A stretch of DNA of 64,000 nucleotides from Neorhizobium sp. SHOUNA12A (GTDB taxonomy: Bacteria; Pseudomonadota; Alphaproteobacteria; Rhizobiales; Rhizobiaceae), in assembly GCF_023006505.1 (NCBI RefSeq), contig NZ_JALBGV010000017.1, positions 26,820 to 90,819 on the forward strand, given 5' to 3'. The notes below the pieces were generated by a model. That model made no database searches, was not told where the DNA came from, and worked only from the letters and a program-made list of their open reading frames with translations. Both the position numbers and the translations under genes were made by a program. The stretch's first letter is position 1. Every line of letters begins with the position of its first letter. Below, in pieces: positions 7,915-17,351 of this stretch.

Positions 7915-8901
7915 TCAGGCTGCAATATCGATGACGCCGCAGTCGCCGGCATCGGACGCAAAGGCGACGAGCTTGCCGCTGGCGCTCCAGCTCAATCCGG
8001 TAATGCCGCCCTTGCCGGGCCGGCGTAGAAGCGCTTCCTTTGCGTCGGCAAGCCTCACGCCAAGGATCATGCCGTCGATGAAACCGATGGCGAGCACTTC
8101 CTCGGCCGGATGGAAGGCCACTGACGTGACCATGATATTGGCGCGGGTGCCGAGTTCCTGCGGCGCCTTGCCCATCGGCCCGTCCTTTGCCGAAAACGGC
8201 CAGACGATAGCAGCCGGGGCGCCCGACGAGGCAAGCCACTTGCCCTTCGGCGACCAGGAGAGCGATTTCACCTTGGCCGGATAACCGGTCATCCGCATAT
8301 GGCGATTTTCGCCCGGCTTGCCGTCGAGCTTCCAGCCGTGCAGGGCGTTTTCCTGCATGGTCGTCACCAGGAAACGTCCGTCGGGCGAGAAGGTGACGGC
8401 GTTATGGGCGCCCTTCCATTCGAGATCGACCGGCGGCGCATTGGTGCCGACCCAGTGCAGCGAGACGCCGTTGTAACGGGCGGCAGCGATCCTGAGACCC
8501 TTGCCGGCGAAGGCGAGGCCTTCGACGCTGCGCTCTTCGGGAAATTCCTTCAGCGTCCCGTCGCTCTGCTTCACGAAGCTCGATTTGCCATGCGCATAGG
8601 CGACCGCATTCTGCGGGCCGCCGGCGACGACGCTGATCCACTTGCGCGGCGCTTCGGCGATCAGGGTTGCCTCGCCATTGCTGCCGATGCGCATCACCTT
8701 GCCGTCCTCGCCGCCGGTCAGCAGCGTGGCGCTGAAGGGATCGCGGATGCAGGTCAGCAGACCCTGATGAGCCTCCGTGACCTTCTCGCCGCCATCCAGG
8801 CGGTGGATGGTGCCGGCGGCGGTGGCGAAGAATGGGACGTCGCCGAGGAAATGCGCGGCGACGACATGGCCTTCGAGATCAAGCGGTGCAACAGTCGGCA
8901 T
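7915..8901 (-). CDS. WD40 beta-propeller protein next to a zinc GTPase
   Basis: 328 residues with repeating WD40-like blades: HQGLLTCIRDPFSATLLTGGEDGKVMRIG, HNAVTFSPDGRFLVTTMQENALHGWKL, VKSLSWSPKGKWLASSGAPAAIVWPF and VTSVAFHPAEEVLAIGFIDGMILGVRL. No signal peptide or enzyme domain, so a cytoplasmic scaffold is likely. It follows the COG0523 GTPase gene on the same strand after 58 bases that hold a palindromic repeat, so it is probably in the same Zur-controlled transcript. A role in metal delivery is inference from context. Confidence 0.8.
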   Translation of the reverse strand: MPTVAPLDLEGHVVAAHFLGDVPFFATAAGTIHRLDGGEKVTEAHQGLLTCIRDPFSATLLTGGEDGKVMRIGSNGEATLIAEAPRKWISVVAGGPQNAVAYAHGKSSFVKQSDGTLKEFPEERSVEGLAFAGKGLRIAAARYNGVSLHWVGTNAPPVDLEWKGAHNAVTFSPDGRFLVTTMQENALHGWKLDGKPGENRHMRMTGYPAKVKSLSWSPKGKWLASSGAPAAIVWPFSAKDGPMGKAPQELGTRANIMVTSVAFHPAEEVLAIGFIDGMILGVRLADAKEALLRRPGKGGITGLSWSASGKLVAFASDAGDCGVIDIAA

Positions 8902-8920
8902 CAGGCAGCATTGCTCCCGG

Positions 8921-8965
8921 GCATGACGTGGTCCGAAAACCGCTTCACACTTTTCGGCGTCATGC
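8921..8965. repeat. Rhizobial palindromic repeat (about 45 bp)
   Basis: GCATGACG (8921-8928) pairs with CGTCATGC (8958-8965), and inner CCGAAAA (8933-8939) with TTTTCGG (8951-8957). Repeats of this GCATGA-CCGAAAACCGCTTCACACTTTT style are common between genes in rhizobia. Its end overlaps the stop codon of the GTPase gene. Confidence 0.6.
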
Positions 8966-10072
8966 CGCTACCTCACATGCCCTAAAGCTCTTCTCGATCT
9001 TGTCGACATCGAGATCGCGGCCGATGAAGACGAGGCGCGATTCGCGCTTTTCGCCGTCTTTCCAAGGCCGCTGGTGATCGCCTTCGACGATCATGTGGAC
9101 GCCCTGCACGACATAACGTTCCTCGTCGCCCTTGAAGGCGATGATGCCCTTCAGGCGCAGGATGCTCGGGCCGTCCGTCTGGGTGATCTTCTGGATCCAG
9201 GGGAAGAACCGTTCCGGGTTCATCTCGCCGCCGCGCAGCGAGATCGACTTCACGGTCACGTCATGGATCGGCGACATTTCGCCGTGGTGATGGTGGTGGT
9301 GATCATGGCCGTGATGATCATGGTCATGGTCATGATGGTCGTGATCATGATGATGGTGGTCATGCCCATGGTCATGGTCGCAGTCCGGGCCACAGACATG
9401 GTCGTCATGGCCGTGGTCGAGGAAATGCGGATCGTTTTCGAGCGCGCGCTCCAGATTGAAGGCGCCCTGATCGAGCACGCGGGCGAGATCGACGCCGGAA
9501 CGGGTGGTCTTGTAGACGCGCGCGGTCGGGTTGATGGCGCGCACCACGTCTTCGATGATCGCCAGTTCTTCCGGGGAAACGAGGTCGGTCTTGTTGATGA
9601 CGACGACATCGGCAAAGGCGATCTGGTCTTCGGCTTCGCGGCTGTCCTTCAGGCGCAGCGGCAGGTGTTTTGCATCGACGAGTGCCACGACCGCGTCGAG
9701 CTCGGTCTTGGCGCGCACGTCGTCATCCATGAAAAAGGTTTGGGCGACCGGCACCGGATCGGCAAGGCCGGTGGTCTCGACGATGATGCCGTCGAAGCGG
9801 CCCGGGCGGCGCATCAGGCCCTCGACGACGCGGATCAGGTCGCCGCGCACGGTGCAGCAAACGCAGCCATTGTTCATTTCGTAGATCTCTTCGTCCGACT
9901 CGACGATCAGGTCGTTGTCGATGCCGATCTCGCCGAACTCGTTGACGATGACCGCGTATTTCTTGCCATGGCTTTCGGAGAGAATGCGGTTGAGGAGCGT
10001 CGTCTTGCCGGCGCCGAGATAACCGGTGAGCACGGTGACGGGAACGGGCTTGACGGTGGCTGTTTCGGTCAT
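8960..10072 (-). CDS. COG0523 / G3E metal-chaperone GTPase with His-rich insertion
   Basis: 370 residues from ATG 10072. Walker A GYLGAGKT at 17-24, VNEFGEIG near 43-50, the metal site GCVCC at 69-73, ETTGLADP, and NKTD for guanine recognition. A His/Asp-rich stretch of about 45 residues (roughly 218-263) lies between the GTPase domain and the C-terminal CobW domain and would bind zinc. COG0523 proteins insert or deliver metal, many of them under zinc starvation. An ATGTTAT-AAG-ATCACAT box about 90 bp upstream fits Zur control and supports zinc over cobalt. The in-frame codon at 10138 was rejected as start because the family begins shortly before the GYLGAGKT segment. Confidence 0.9.
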   Translation of the reverse strand: MTETATVKPVPVTVLTGYLGAGKTTLLNRILSESHGKKYAVIVNEFGEIGIDNDLIVESDEEIYEMNNGCVCCTVRGDLIRVVEGLMRRPGRFDGIIVETTGLADPVPVAQTFFMDDDVRAKTELDAVVALVDAKHLPLRLKDSREAEDQIAFADVVVINKTDLVSPEELAIIEDVVRAINPTARVYKTTRSGVDLARVLDQGAFNLERALENDPHFLDHGHDDHVCGPDCDHDHGHDHHHHDHDHHDHDHDHHGHDHHHHHHGEMSPIHDVTVKSISLRGGEMNPERFFPWIQKITQTDGPSILRLKGIIAFKGDEERYVVQGVHMIVEGDHQRPWKDGEKRESRLVFIGRDLDVDKIEKSFRACEVAA

Positions 10073-10163
10073 GAAAACCTCGAGGACTTGAGAGCGCCCG
10101 ATCGGCGCGGAAGCTTTGTTCGTCTCATATAAGGGCAAGCCGGGACGAGTTCAAAGGGTTTGT

Positions 10164-10180
10164 ATGTTATAAGATCACAT
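10164..10180. promoter_or_regulatory. Zur-like box upstream of the COG0523 GTPase
   Basis: ATGTTAT-AAG-ATCACAT is an inverted repeat with 7-base arms, a 3-base spacer and one mismatch. It follows the ATGTTAT-N3-ATAACAT pattern of proteobacterial Zur operators. It lies 92 bases before the ATG at 10072. Confidence 0.6.
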
Positions 10181-10214
10181 CGAGATTGCGACCGATGCCG
10201 GGTGATCTTATTGC

Positions 10215-10613
10215 TCACGCTGACGGCGTCGCGATTGCAGACACCACGTCCGTTCTGGCGAAGTCCTGTCCGACATAGAGAAGCGGACAATTGAATTCCT
10301 TGGCCGTCGCATAAGCGAAGCAATCGCCGAAATTGAGCGAAGCCTTGTGAAAGCCTTTGCCGAACAGAGCGTAAGCGGCCGCAGCCCGTTCTGCTCTTAC
10401 AACATCCAGTTCGATGATGGTAATGGGAAGCCGGTCAATCAGGTTGGTAAGACCAGCCAGGCATTTCTTTCCACGAGCCACGATCAGTGCTTCGGTGAGA
10501 GTGGCGGCGTTGAGGAGGACCTTCGATTCCCTCGTGAGCACCTCTTGGCAGTCAAAGGCACCAATTTCATTCTTGACGATGGCGATCAACGCTGACGTGT
10601 CGACCACAATCAT
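10215..10613 (-). CDS. vapC: VapC-type PIN-domain toxin
   Basis: 132 residues. PIN-domain acidic residues are visible: Asp5 in MIVVDTSALIAI, Glu41 in TLTEALIVAR and Asp97 in NFGDCFAYATAK, followed by LLYVGQDF. VapC toxins are Mg-dependent endoribonucleases that cut tRNA or rRNA. The ATG overlaps the end of the antitoxin gene by 4 bases (10610-10613), the normal arrangement. All key residues are present, so it is likely active. Confidence 0.88.
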   Translation of the reverse strand: MIVVDTSALIAIVKNEIGAFDCQEVLTRESKVLLNAATLTEALIVARGKKCLAGLTNLIDRLPITIIELDVVRAERAAAAYALFGKGFHKASLNFGDCFAYATAKEFNCPLLYVGQDFARTDVVSAIATPSA

Positions 10614-10867
10614 GCCGGCAGGCCATCGTCACCATAGAGAAAATCCTGGCTTCGCTCCGCGGGTACGTCGTTGCCATCGGGTGCAGGCGCCATTGCTCTG
10701 ATCTCTTCGATCAGCGCTCTGCGTTGATCACGCGTCAGTTCCGGCTCAATGGGTACAAGCCTTGCAATCTTATGACCTCTTCGCGTGAGAACAACATCTT
10801 CTCCAGCCTCCGCGCGATGAAGGAGTTCAGTCAGACTTGCTTTGGCTTCACTCACTGAAATTTCCAC
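10610..10867 (-). CDS. vapB: VapB-type (Phd/YefM-like) antitoxin
   Basis: 85 residues starting at GTG 10867 (MEISVSEAKASLTELLHRAE), chosen because CGGAG precedes it; a TTG at 10900 lies inside the operator palindrome. The N-terminal half has the Phd/YefM DNA-binding pattern EAKASLTELLHRAEAGEDVVLTRRGHKIARLVP. The C-terminal ERSQDFLYGDDGLPA tail would wrap the toxin. Expected to autorepress the operon through the 7-bp inverted repeat just upstream. Confidence 0.85.
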   Translation of the reverse strand: MEISVSEAKASLTELLHRAEAGEDVVLTRRGHKIARLVPIEPELTRDQRRALIEEIRAMAPAPDGNDVPAERSQDFLYGDDGLPA

Positions 10868-10877
10868 GATGTGCTCC

Positions 10878-10901
10878 GTTGGACCAATTAGATAGTCCAA
10901 C
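10878..10901. promoter_or_regulatory. Putative VapBC operator
   Basis: GTTGGAC at 10878-10884 and GTCCAAC at 10895-10901, a perfect inverted repeat with a 10-base spacer, immediately before the vapB start. Confidence 0.5.
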
Positions 10902-10924
10902 TATACGCTCGTCATGCCGTCGAT

Positions 10925-11722
10925 TCAACTATCCTTTAATGTTCCCACATCAAACCGCGCCACATCCTCCAGCAGTTCGATAATCCCCTTCACAGCATGC
11001 GCGACCAGCATCTCACCGCGTTCCGCCGTCGCAGCAGCCGCATTGCCGGCGACGCCCTTGGGGTTGAGGTCGGACATCTTCCAGCCGAAGGCGTGCGGGC
11101 CATAGGCGCGCAGATGCCTGAAGTCGCGGGAAAAGTCCGATTGGCGGGAGGGGAAATTTTCGGCCCTGGCCATGTCGACCCGGTCCGGATGGAGCGCCAG
11201 CATCACGGACGTCTCGATGTCTCCGCCGTGGATGTCGACGGCCTTGTCTTCCGGGGCGATCCAGCCGGCAGGCTGCCCGAAGCGGGTCCAGCTTGTGGCG
11301 ACGACCAGCATGCCAAACCGCACCCGGGCCTCGGTCGCGACGATGGTCATGAGCGGCGAATTGCCGCCATGGGCGTTGAGCAGCACCAGCTTGCCGATGC
11401 CCTTGGCGTGAAGGTCGGCGGCAATGCCGAGCCAGCGGTAAACGGCTTCATCGAAGCCAAGCGTCTTCGTACCGGCGACATCCATATGCTCAATCGAATA
11501 ACCAATCGGCTCCGTGGGCAGGAACGTCACCGGCAGGTGGGCAGGCAGGGCAGGGATCAGGCGGGCGACGAGGCCCTCGGCGATGAGCGTGTCGGTCTCG
11601 AACGGCAGGTGCGGTCCGTGCTGCTCGTGGGCGCCGAGCGGCAGGACGGCGATCCAGTCTCGCCTTTCTGTGGACGCAAGTGTCGTATCATTGTCATGAT
11701 AGCGTGGCGAAGGGTGCGACAT
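10925..11722 (-). CDS. Creatininase-family (creatinine amidohydrolase-like) metal hydrolase
   Basis: 265 residues. Family motifs with metal ligands: LPLGAHEQHGPHLPFETD (about 28-45), LLNAHGGN (about 114-121) and HGGDIETS (about 166-173). These supply the Glu, His and Asp ligands of the two-metal centre of creatininase-type amidohydrolases. Homologues act on creatinine, formamido-pyrimidines and peptides in cofactor maturation, so the substrate is open. It stands alone between vapBC and a divergent MarR gene. Confidence 0.85.
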   Translation of the reverse strand: MSHPSPRYHDNDTTLASTERRDWIAVLPLGAHEQHGPHLPFETDTLIAEGLVARLIPALPAHLPVTFLPTEPIGYSIEHMDVAGTKTLGFDEAVYRWLGIAADLHAKGIGKLVLLNAHGGNSPLMTIVATEARVRFGMLVVATSWTRFGQPAGWIAPEDKAVDIHGGDIETSVMLALHPDRVDMARAENFPSRQSDFSRDFRHLRAYGPHAFGWKMSDLNPKGVAGNAAAATAERGEMLVAHAVKGIIELLEDVARFDVGTLKDS

Positions 11723-11805
11723 CTGGCGGTGGTTTCCCGGTTTCGATATGGATAGCGCGCCACAGATATAACGGCTACTTCTTTAGGGCAAAACGGGCGG
11801 AGCGA

Positions 11806-12306
11806 ATGAGCAAGAAGAAGGGCGATAAAAAAGCCAAGTCCGGCAAGAAGAAGGAACTGGAAGGCCTTTCGGCCACCGACCTTGCGCCGGCGATCACCCA
11901 GGCCGCCCGCTCCATGCGCACAGCACTCAGCCGCAGCCTCGGCGAAAGCGGGCTTTATGCCGGCCAGGACGGCGTCATCCTGATCCTTGCGGAAGAAGAC
12001 GGCATGACCCCCGGCCAGCTCGCCATACGGCTCGGCGTCAAGGCCCCGACCATGACCCGCACGATCGGCCGCATGGAAGCTCAAGGATTTCTCGAACGCC
12101 GCGCCGACGGCACCGACGGGCGCCTTACCAAGGTGCATCTGACGGAAGCCGGATTGCAGACCGTCGAACAGATCGGCCGCTCGGTCTCCGAGTGCGGTTC
12201 GATCGCCGCAAAAGGCCTCTCCGACAAGGAGATCCGCACGCTCCTTAAGCTCCTCAAGACCATCGAACAAAATCTTCAGTCGGAGTCCTCCGACGACAGG
12301 GGCTGA
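11806..12306 (+). CDS. MarR-family transcriptional regulator
   Basis: 166 residues from ATG 11806, preceded by GGGCGGAG. A Lys-rich N-terminal tail (MSKKKGDKKAKSGKKKELEG) precedes the MarR winged helix: GMTPGQLAIRLGVKAPTMTRTIGRMEAQGFLERRADGTDGRLTKVHLTEAG. The D-x-R wing motif (DGTDGR) is intact. The basic tail may add nonspecific DNA affinity. It is divergent from the creatininase-like gene, which could be its target; ligand unknown. Confidence 0.85.
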   Translation: MSKKKGDKKAKSGKKKELEGLSATDLAPAITQAARSMRTALSRSLGESGLYAGQDGVILILAEEDGMTPGQLAIRLGVKAPTMTRTIGRMEAQGFLERRADGTDGRLTKVHLTEAGLQTVEQIGRSVSECGSIAAKGLSDKEIRTLLKLLKTIEQNLQSESSDDRG

Positions 12307-12346
12307 TTTCCCTCCAGATTTTCTGCCGTCACAGGATTGTCGCACG

Positions 12347-12376
12347 GAATTAAATTGTTTATTTAAAGTTTAATTC
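12347..12376. promoter_or_regulatory. AT-rich inverted repeat upstream of the LacI gene
   Basis: GAATTAAA (12347-12354) and TTTAATTC (12369-12376), perfect 8-bp arms, 41 bases before the start of the LacI-type regulator. A candidate autoregulatory operator or promoter element. Confidence 0.35.
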
Positions 12377-12416
12377 GAGCATCGGATAGCGATGCCGGCC
12401 ATTGCGGGTGGGGGAA

Positions 12417-13439
12417 ATGGCGCAAAAGATCAAGTTGTCGACGATTGGCGAGAGCCTTGGTCTTTCAACTGCCACGATATCGCTCGCGCTGCGCGACAGC
12501 CCGCTCGTGGCGGCCGATACCCGGGAAAAAATCAAGGAACAGGCAAGAGCCCTCGGTTATATCTACAATCGCCGCGCAGCCAGCCTGCGCACCTCGCGTT
12601 CTGGCATTATCGGCGTCGTGGTGCACGACATCATGAACCCGTTCTACGGGGAAATCCTCAAAGCGATCGAAAGCGAGCTCGATCGCAGCCGCCATACATT
12701 CATCCTTTCCAACCATTACGATTCGGTCGAAAAACAGCGCACCTTCATCGAAACGCTGCTGCAGCTCGGCGGTGACGGGGTGATCATGTCGCCGGCGATC
12801 GGCACGCCGATCGAGGACATGAGGCTTGCCGAGGAGAACGGCATGCCGGCCATCCTCGTTGCCCGTTCGATGGAAGGCGTCGAACTGCCGACCTATCGCG
12901 GCGACGACAGCTACGGCATCTCGCTTGCTACCAATCATCTGATTGGCCTCGGGCATCGGGTGATCGCGATGATCGGCGGCACGGACCAGACGTCGACCGG
13001 CCGAGACCGCTACCAGGGTTATGTCAACGCGCTGCGCAAGGCGGGCATCGAGGTCGATCCGAACCTGCGCCTCCCCGGTCCGCGTTCGAAGCAGGGCGGG
13101 TTCGAGGCGGCTGTGCATTTCCTCTCCCTGCCACAGAAGCCGACAGCTGCGGTCTGCTGGAACGATCTGGTGGCGATCGGCCTGATGAACGGCATTGCCC
13201 GCGCCGGGCTGTTGCCCGGCCACGATATCTCCGTCACCGGTTACGACGATCTCGAAGAGGCTTCGATCGCGACGCCGGCGCTGACGACGGTGTGGAACGG
13301 CCAGACGGAAGTCGGCCGGCTTGCGGCGCGCGCCCTGCTCGACCGCCTCGCCGGCAGCCACGAGCCTGATGGCATCCATCTGATCAAGCCGGAAATGCGC
13401 ATCCGCCAGTCGACCGGAGTGCACCGGCCAAGGGTTTAG
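12417..13439 (+). CDS. LacI-family transcriptional regulator
   Basis: 340 residues from ATG 12417 (MAQKIKLSTIGESLGLSTATISLALRD), with GGGTGGGGGA as ribosome binding site; a TTG at 12402 is in frame but less likely. The helix-turn-helix and hinge cover the first 60 residues, followed by a type I periplasmic-binding-protein effector domain (SGIIGVVVHDIMNPFYGEILKAIE, SVTGYDDLEEASIATPALTTVWNGQTEVGRLAARALLDRLAG). Such proteins sense sugars. No sugar gene is adjacent, so the target is unknown. Confidence 0.9.
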   Translation: MAQKIKLSTIGESLGLSTATISLALRDSPLVAADTREKIKEQARALGYIYNRRAASLRTSRSGIIGVVVHDIMNPFYGEILKAIESELDRSRHTFILSNHYDSVEKQRTFIETLLQLGGDGVIMSPAIGTPIEDMRLAEENGMPAILVARSMEGVELPTYRGDDSYGISLATNHLIGLGHRVIAMIGGTDQTSTGRDRYQGYVNALRKAGIEVDPNLRLPGPRSKQGGFEAAVHFLSLPQKPTAAVCWNDLVAIGLMNGIARAGLLPGHDISVTGYDDLEEASIATPALTTVWNGQTEVGRLAARALLDRLAGSHEPDGIHLIKPEMRIRQSTGVHRPRV

Positions 13440-14506
13440 GTCGCGACGGGTGCCGCCGTCTCCGGCCACAGAAAGAGCGCTATCCGATTGACGAACAGCA
13501 CCAGGCATGCGGCGAAGACGGTCGCGTAGAGCCGGTCCCACAATGTGGCGGCCGTCAGAACTTGATCGGCCGTGCCCATGGCCATCATCATCAGCGGCGT
13601 CATGACGATCGAATAGGCGAGATAGTTCCTGGCCCGCAGGAATGGCCGGCAGCCGCCAAGAACGGCGATGCTGAGCACATCCGCCCAGGCGGGCAGAGCC
13701 AGGAATGAAAGCAGGCCTGCGCAGCAGACGCCGAAGATGACACCGATCACCCTTTGCGTCGTCTTCCGCGGCATGCGCTCCGGCCGGCGCTCGACCAGCA
13801 GCACAAGCGTCAGCGCCGCCCAGTGAACGTCGTGGGAGGGAAAAAGCGCGTGCGCGAGCAAAACAGCGCCGAGACTGAGGACCAGCCGGATCGGATATTG
13901 CCAGCCGGCCCATTCTCCCAGCGAGCGTTTCAGCCGATTGAACTTTTGCCTGGCGGTCGGGGCACGGTTGGCTTCGACCGGCTTTTCTTCAGGCATGCGG
14001 ATGCGATCGACGACGGCGGACATGCCGATGTGCAGGATCGCCGCGAAGAGCGCGCCGCTCATGACGACGGCAAAGATCAGCAGCGGATCGGCACTCGTCG
14101 TTGCCACGATGCCGCCCACCATGATGAGATAGAAGACGAACCGCATCGACGCGGCCACCATCGCCCGGTCGAACCCGCCGACGATGCCGGCGATCGTCGC
14201 CAGCAAAAGCATCGCTGCCTGGCCTGCCATGCCCAGGCGGCCGACGAGGCAGGCAAGCCCTGCGGCAATCGCCAGCGTGGCGAAGGCAGCACCCGCACTG
14301 CCGGCTTGCACCTTCAACTTGCCATGCGCTACGGTTCCGCTCATCGCCATGCCGCCTACGAGGCCGAGGCCCATGTGATGGCCCTTTGCGACCAGCAGTG
14401 CCGGCACGGCCATGGCAAGCGCCGAAACGACGATCTCGATCGCCGTCACTTCTTTTTCCGTCGACCAGCGAAAGGCTTCGGCAACGTGATTGAATGTCTT
14501 TTCCAT
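13436..14506 (-). CDS. FUSC-family inner membrane protein
   Basis: 356 residues from ATG 14506 (MEKTFNHVAEAFRW), preceded by GAGGGAT. About ten hydrophobic helices in two blocks (roughly 30-165 and 215-345) separated by a charged cytosolic loop (EEKPVEANRAPTARQKFNRLKRSLGEW). The second block with RRPERMPRKTTQRVIGVIFG is the FUSC (fusaric acid resistance) pattern, usually part of efflux or aromatic acid export. Divergent from a MarR gene across a perfect palindrome, which suggests MarR-controlled efflux. Its 3' end overlaps the convergent LacI gene by 4 bases. Confidence 0.78.
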   Translation of the reverse strand: MEKTFNHVAEAFRWSTEKEVTAIEIVVSALAMAVPALLVAKGHHMGLGLVGGMAMSGTVAHGKLKVQAGSAGAAFATLAIAAGLACLVGRLGMAGQAAMLLLATIAGIVGGFDRAMVAASMRFVFYLIMVGGIVATTSADPLLIFAVVMSGALFAAILHIGMSAVVDRIRMPEEKPVEANRAPTARQKFNRLKRSLGEWAGWQYPIRLVLSLGAVLLAHALFPSHDVHWAALTLVLLVERRPERMPRKTTQRVIGVIFGVCCAGLLSFLALPAWADVLSIAVLGGCRPFLRARNYLAYSIVMTPLMMMAMGTADQVLTAATLWDRLYATVFAACLVLFVNRIALFLWPETAAPVAT

Positions 14507-14546
14507 CCGCCATCCCTCGGGCTCGCGATTGAGCAATGGCATAATA

Positions 14547-14561
14547 ATACGCAATGCGTAT
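14547..14561. promoter_or_regulatory. Perfect palindrome, probable MarR operator
   Basis: ATACGCAATGCGTAT, 7-bp arms around one base. It lies between the divergent FUSC and MarR genes, 3 bases before the MarR ATG, ideal for autorepression and control of both genes. Confidence 0.6.
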
Positions 14562-14564
14562 CAT

Positions 14565-15020
14565 ATGTCCAGTGACGACGCCTCGACGCTGATCGTTCGC
14601 AGCGTGCTGCTGCTCGGCCGCCGGCTGCGCGCCGCGCGAGCGGAAGGCTCGGTCAGTCTGTCGACGATCGCCATGCTCGCCACGCTCCATCGGTTGGGGC
14701 CGATGCCGGCGTGGCGCCTTGCGCTGGAGGAGCGGCTGCAGCCGCAATCGGTGACCCGCATCGTCGCGGCGATGGAACGCGACGGCCTCATCAGCCGCAG
14801 TCGCAACGGGCAGGACCGCCGCGAAATCGAGTTGGCACTGACGCCTCACGGCCGCACGGTTCTTTCCGAGGATATCCGCGCCCGCCGCGCCTGGCTGGAA
14901 AAGGCAATCGAAGCCTGCCTCAGCCCGGAAGAGCGCGAAACGCTGATCGAGGCCTCGCAGATCATGCTGAAGCTTGCTTATGTGGAGGCGGGGGAAAGGC
15001 CGGAGGAGGACGAGGAGTAG
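14565..15020 (+). CDS. MarR-family transcriptional regulator
   Basis: 151 residues from ATG 14565 (MSSDDASTLIVRSVLLLGRRLR). The winged-helix core is MPAWRLALEERLQPQSVTRIVAAMERDGLISRSRNGQDRREIELALTPHGR, with the D-R wing (GQDRREIEL) intact. The C-terminus is acidic. Divergent from the FUSC gene with a palindromic operator between, so it most likely represses that transporter and itself until a phenolic-type ligand binds; the ligand is inference. Confidence 0.87.
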   Translation: MSSDDASTLIVRSVLLLGRRLRAARAEGSVSLSTIAMLATLHRLGPMPAWRLALEERLQPQSVTRIVAAMERDGLISRSRNGQDRREIELALTPHGRTVLSEDIRARRAWLEKAIEACLSPEERETLIEASQIMLKLAYVEAGERPEEDEE

Positions 15021-15082
15021 GTTTCCCGATATCCTGCTTCATGCTGATGCTTGGCCGTCGGCAGGCTGCCACGTCGCGAGCG

Positions 15083-15856
15083 TCAGGCCGCCACGTTGGT
15101 CAGCGTCCTGCGGGCCGCATAGGCGCGGACGGCTTCGCCGAAAGCGTGAAAGAGTGCTCGCGACGGTGCGTCGGTTTCGGCCCAGTATTCGGGGTGCCAT
15201 TGCACGCCCACGGCAAAATTCTTGGCGTCGATGACCGAAACCGCCTCGATCGTGCCGTCCTCAGCGGTCGCTTCGACCTTCAGCCGAGGGGCAGTTTCGG
15301 CGATCGCCTGGCGGTGCAGGGAGTTGACTTGGACCTCGCCCGCCAGGCCCAGATAATTGGCGATGCAGGAGCCTTCGGCAACGAACACAGGCTGGCGGAT
15401 CGCGTACATGCCGTCGCGCTCCGTTACATCGGGTTTGCGGTGGTCCCAGATGCCCGGCTGGTCCTGGATTTCGCTCGCCAGCGTGCCGCCCAATGCGACG
15501 TTCAGTTCCTGGATGCCGCGGCAGATGGCGAGCAGGGGAATACCTCGGTCGATCGCCCGGCGGATCAGCGGCAAGGAGGTCGCGTCGCGGGCCGGATCGA
15601 AGGGGCCGTCACCGTCGGTCGCTTCTCTGCCATAGAGCGACGGGTGGACGTTGGTCGCCGATCCTGAAACCAGCACGCCGTCGACGCGGTCGAGGATGGC
15701 ATCGGTCTCGTTGCCCTCTTCGAAAGCCGGAATGATGAAGGTCATCACGTCCGCCACTTTCAGCGCCGCCTGAACATACTGGTTCGGCGATGCATGCCAG
15801 ATCGCTCCATCCAGCTGGCGGATGTCGGCGGGCAGGGCGACGATCGGTTTCGGCAT
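15083..15856 (-). CDS. Gamma-glutamyl-gamma-aminobutyrate hydrolase (PuuD-like) class I amidotransferase
   Basis: 257 residues from ATG 15856, preceded by GGAGAG. The peptidase C26 pattern is clear: VDGVLVSGSATNVHPSLYG, the nucleophile Cys in LLAICRGIQELNVALGG, NSLHRQAI and the His-Glu pair in VGVQWHPEYWAE. Family members release GABA or other amines from gamma-glutamyl conjugates in the cytosol, as in putrescine breakdown. No other putrescine gene is adjacent, so the exact substrate is uncertain. Confidence 0.88.
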   Translation of the reverse strand: MPKPIVALPADIRQLDGAIWHASPNQYVQAALKVADVMTFIIPAFEEGNETDAILDRVDGVLVSGSATNVHPSLYGREATDGDGPFDPARDATSLPLIRRAIDRGIPLLAICRGIQELNVALGGTLASEIQDQPGIWDHRKPDVTERDGMYAIRQPVFVAEGSCIANYLGLAGEVQVNSLHRQAIAETAPRLKVEATAEDGTIEAVSVIDAKNFAVGVQWHPEYWAETDAPSRALFHAFGEAVRAYAARRTLTNVAA

Positions 15857-17269
<1,413 letters not shown>

Positions 17270-17296
17270 TCACAGGTCAGGCAGTTCTTGATATCG

Positions 17297-17326
17297 AAGC
17301 CCCGGATCGAGAGATCCGGGGCTTTT
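17297..17326 (+). terminator. Rho-independent terminator after the DctP gene
   Basis: Perfect stem AGCCCCGGATC (17298-17308) / GATCCGGGGCT (17313-17323), loop GAGA, followed by TTTG. It ends the dctP transcript and lies 25 bases from the convergent FkbM gene. Confidence 0.85.
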
Positions 17327-17351
17327 GTCTGGCGGGTACCGGGGGATCGGT

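Noticed and set aside
9285..9420. Low-complexity CAT/GTG-rich tract
   Set aside because: Not a repeat element; it encodes the His/Asp-rich metal-binding stretch of the COG0523 GTPase in frame.
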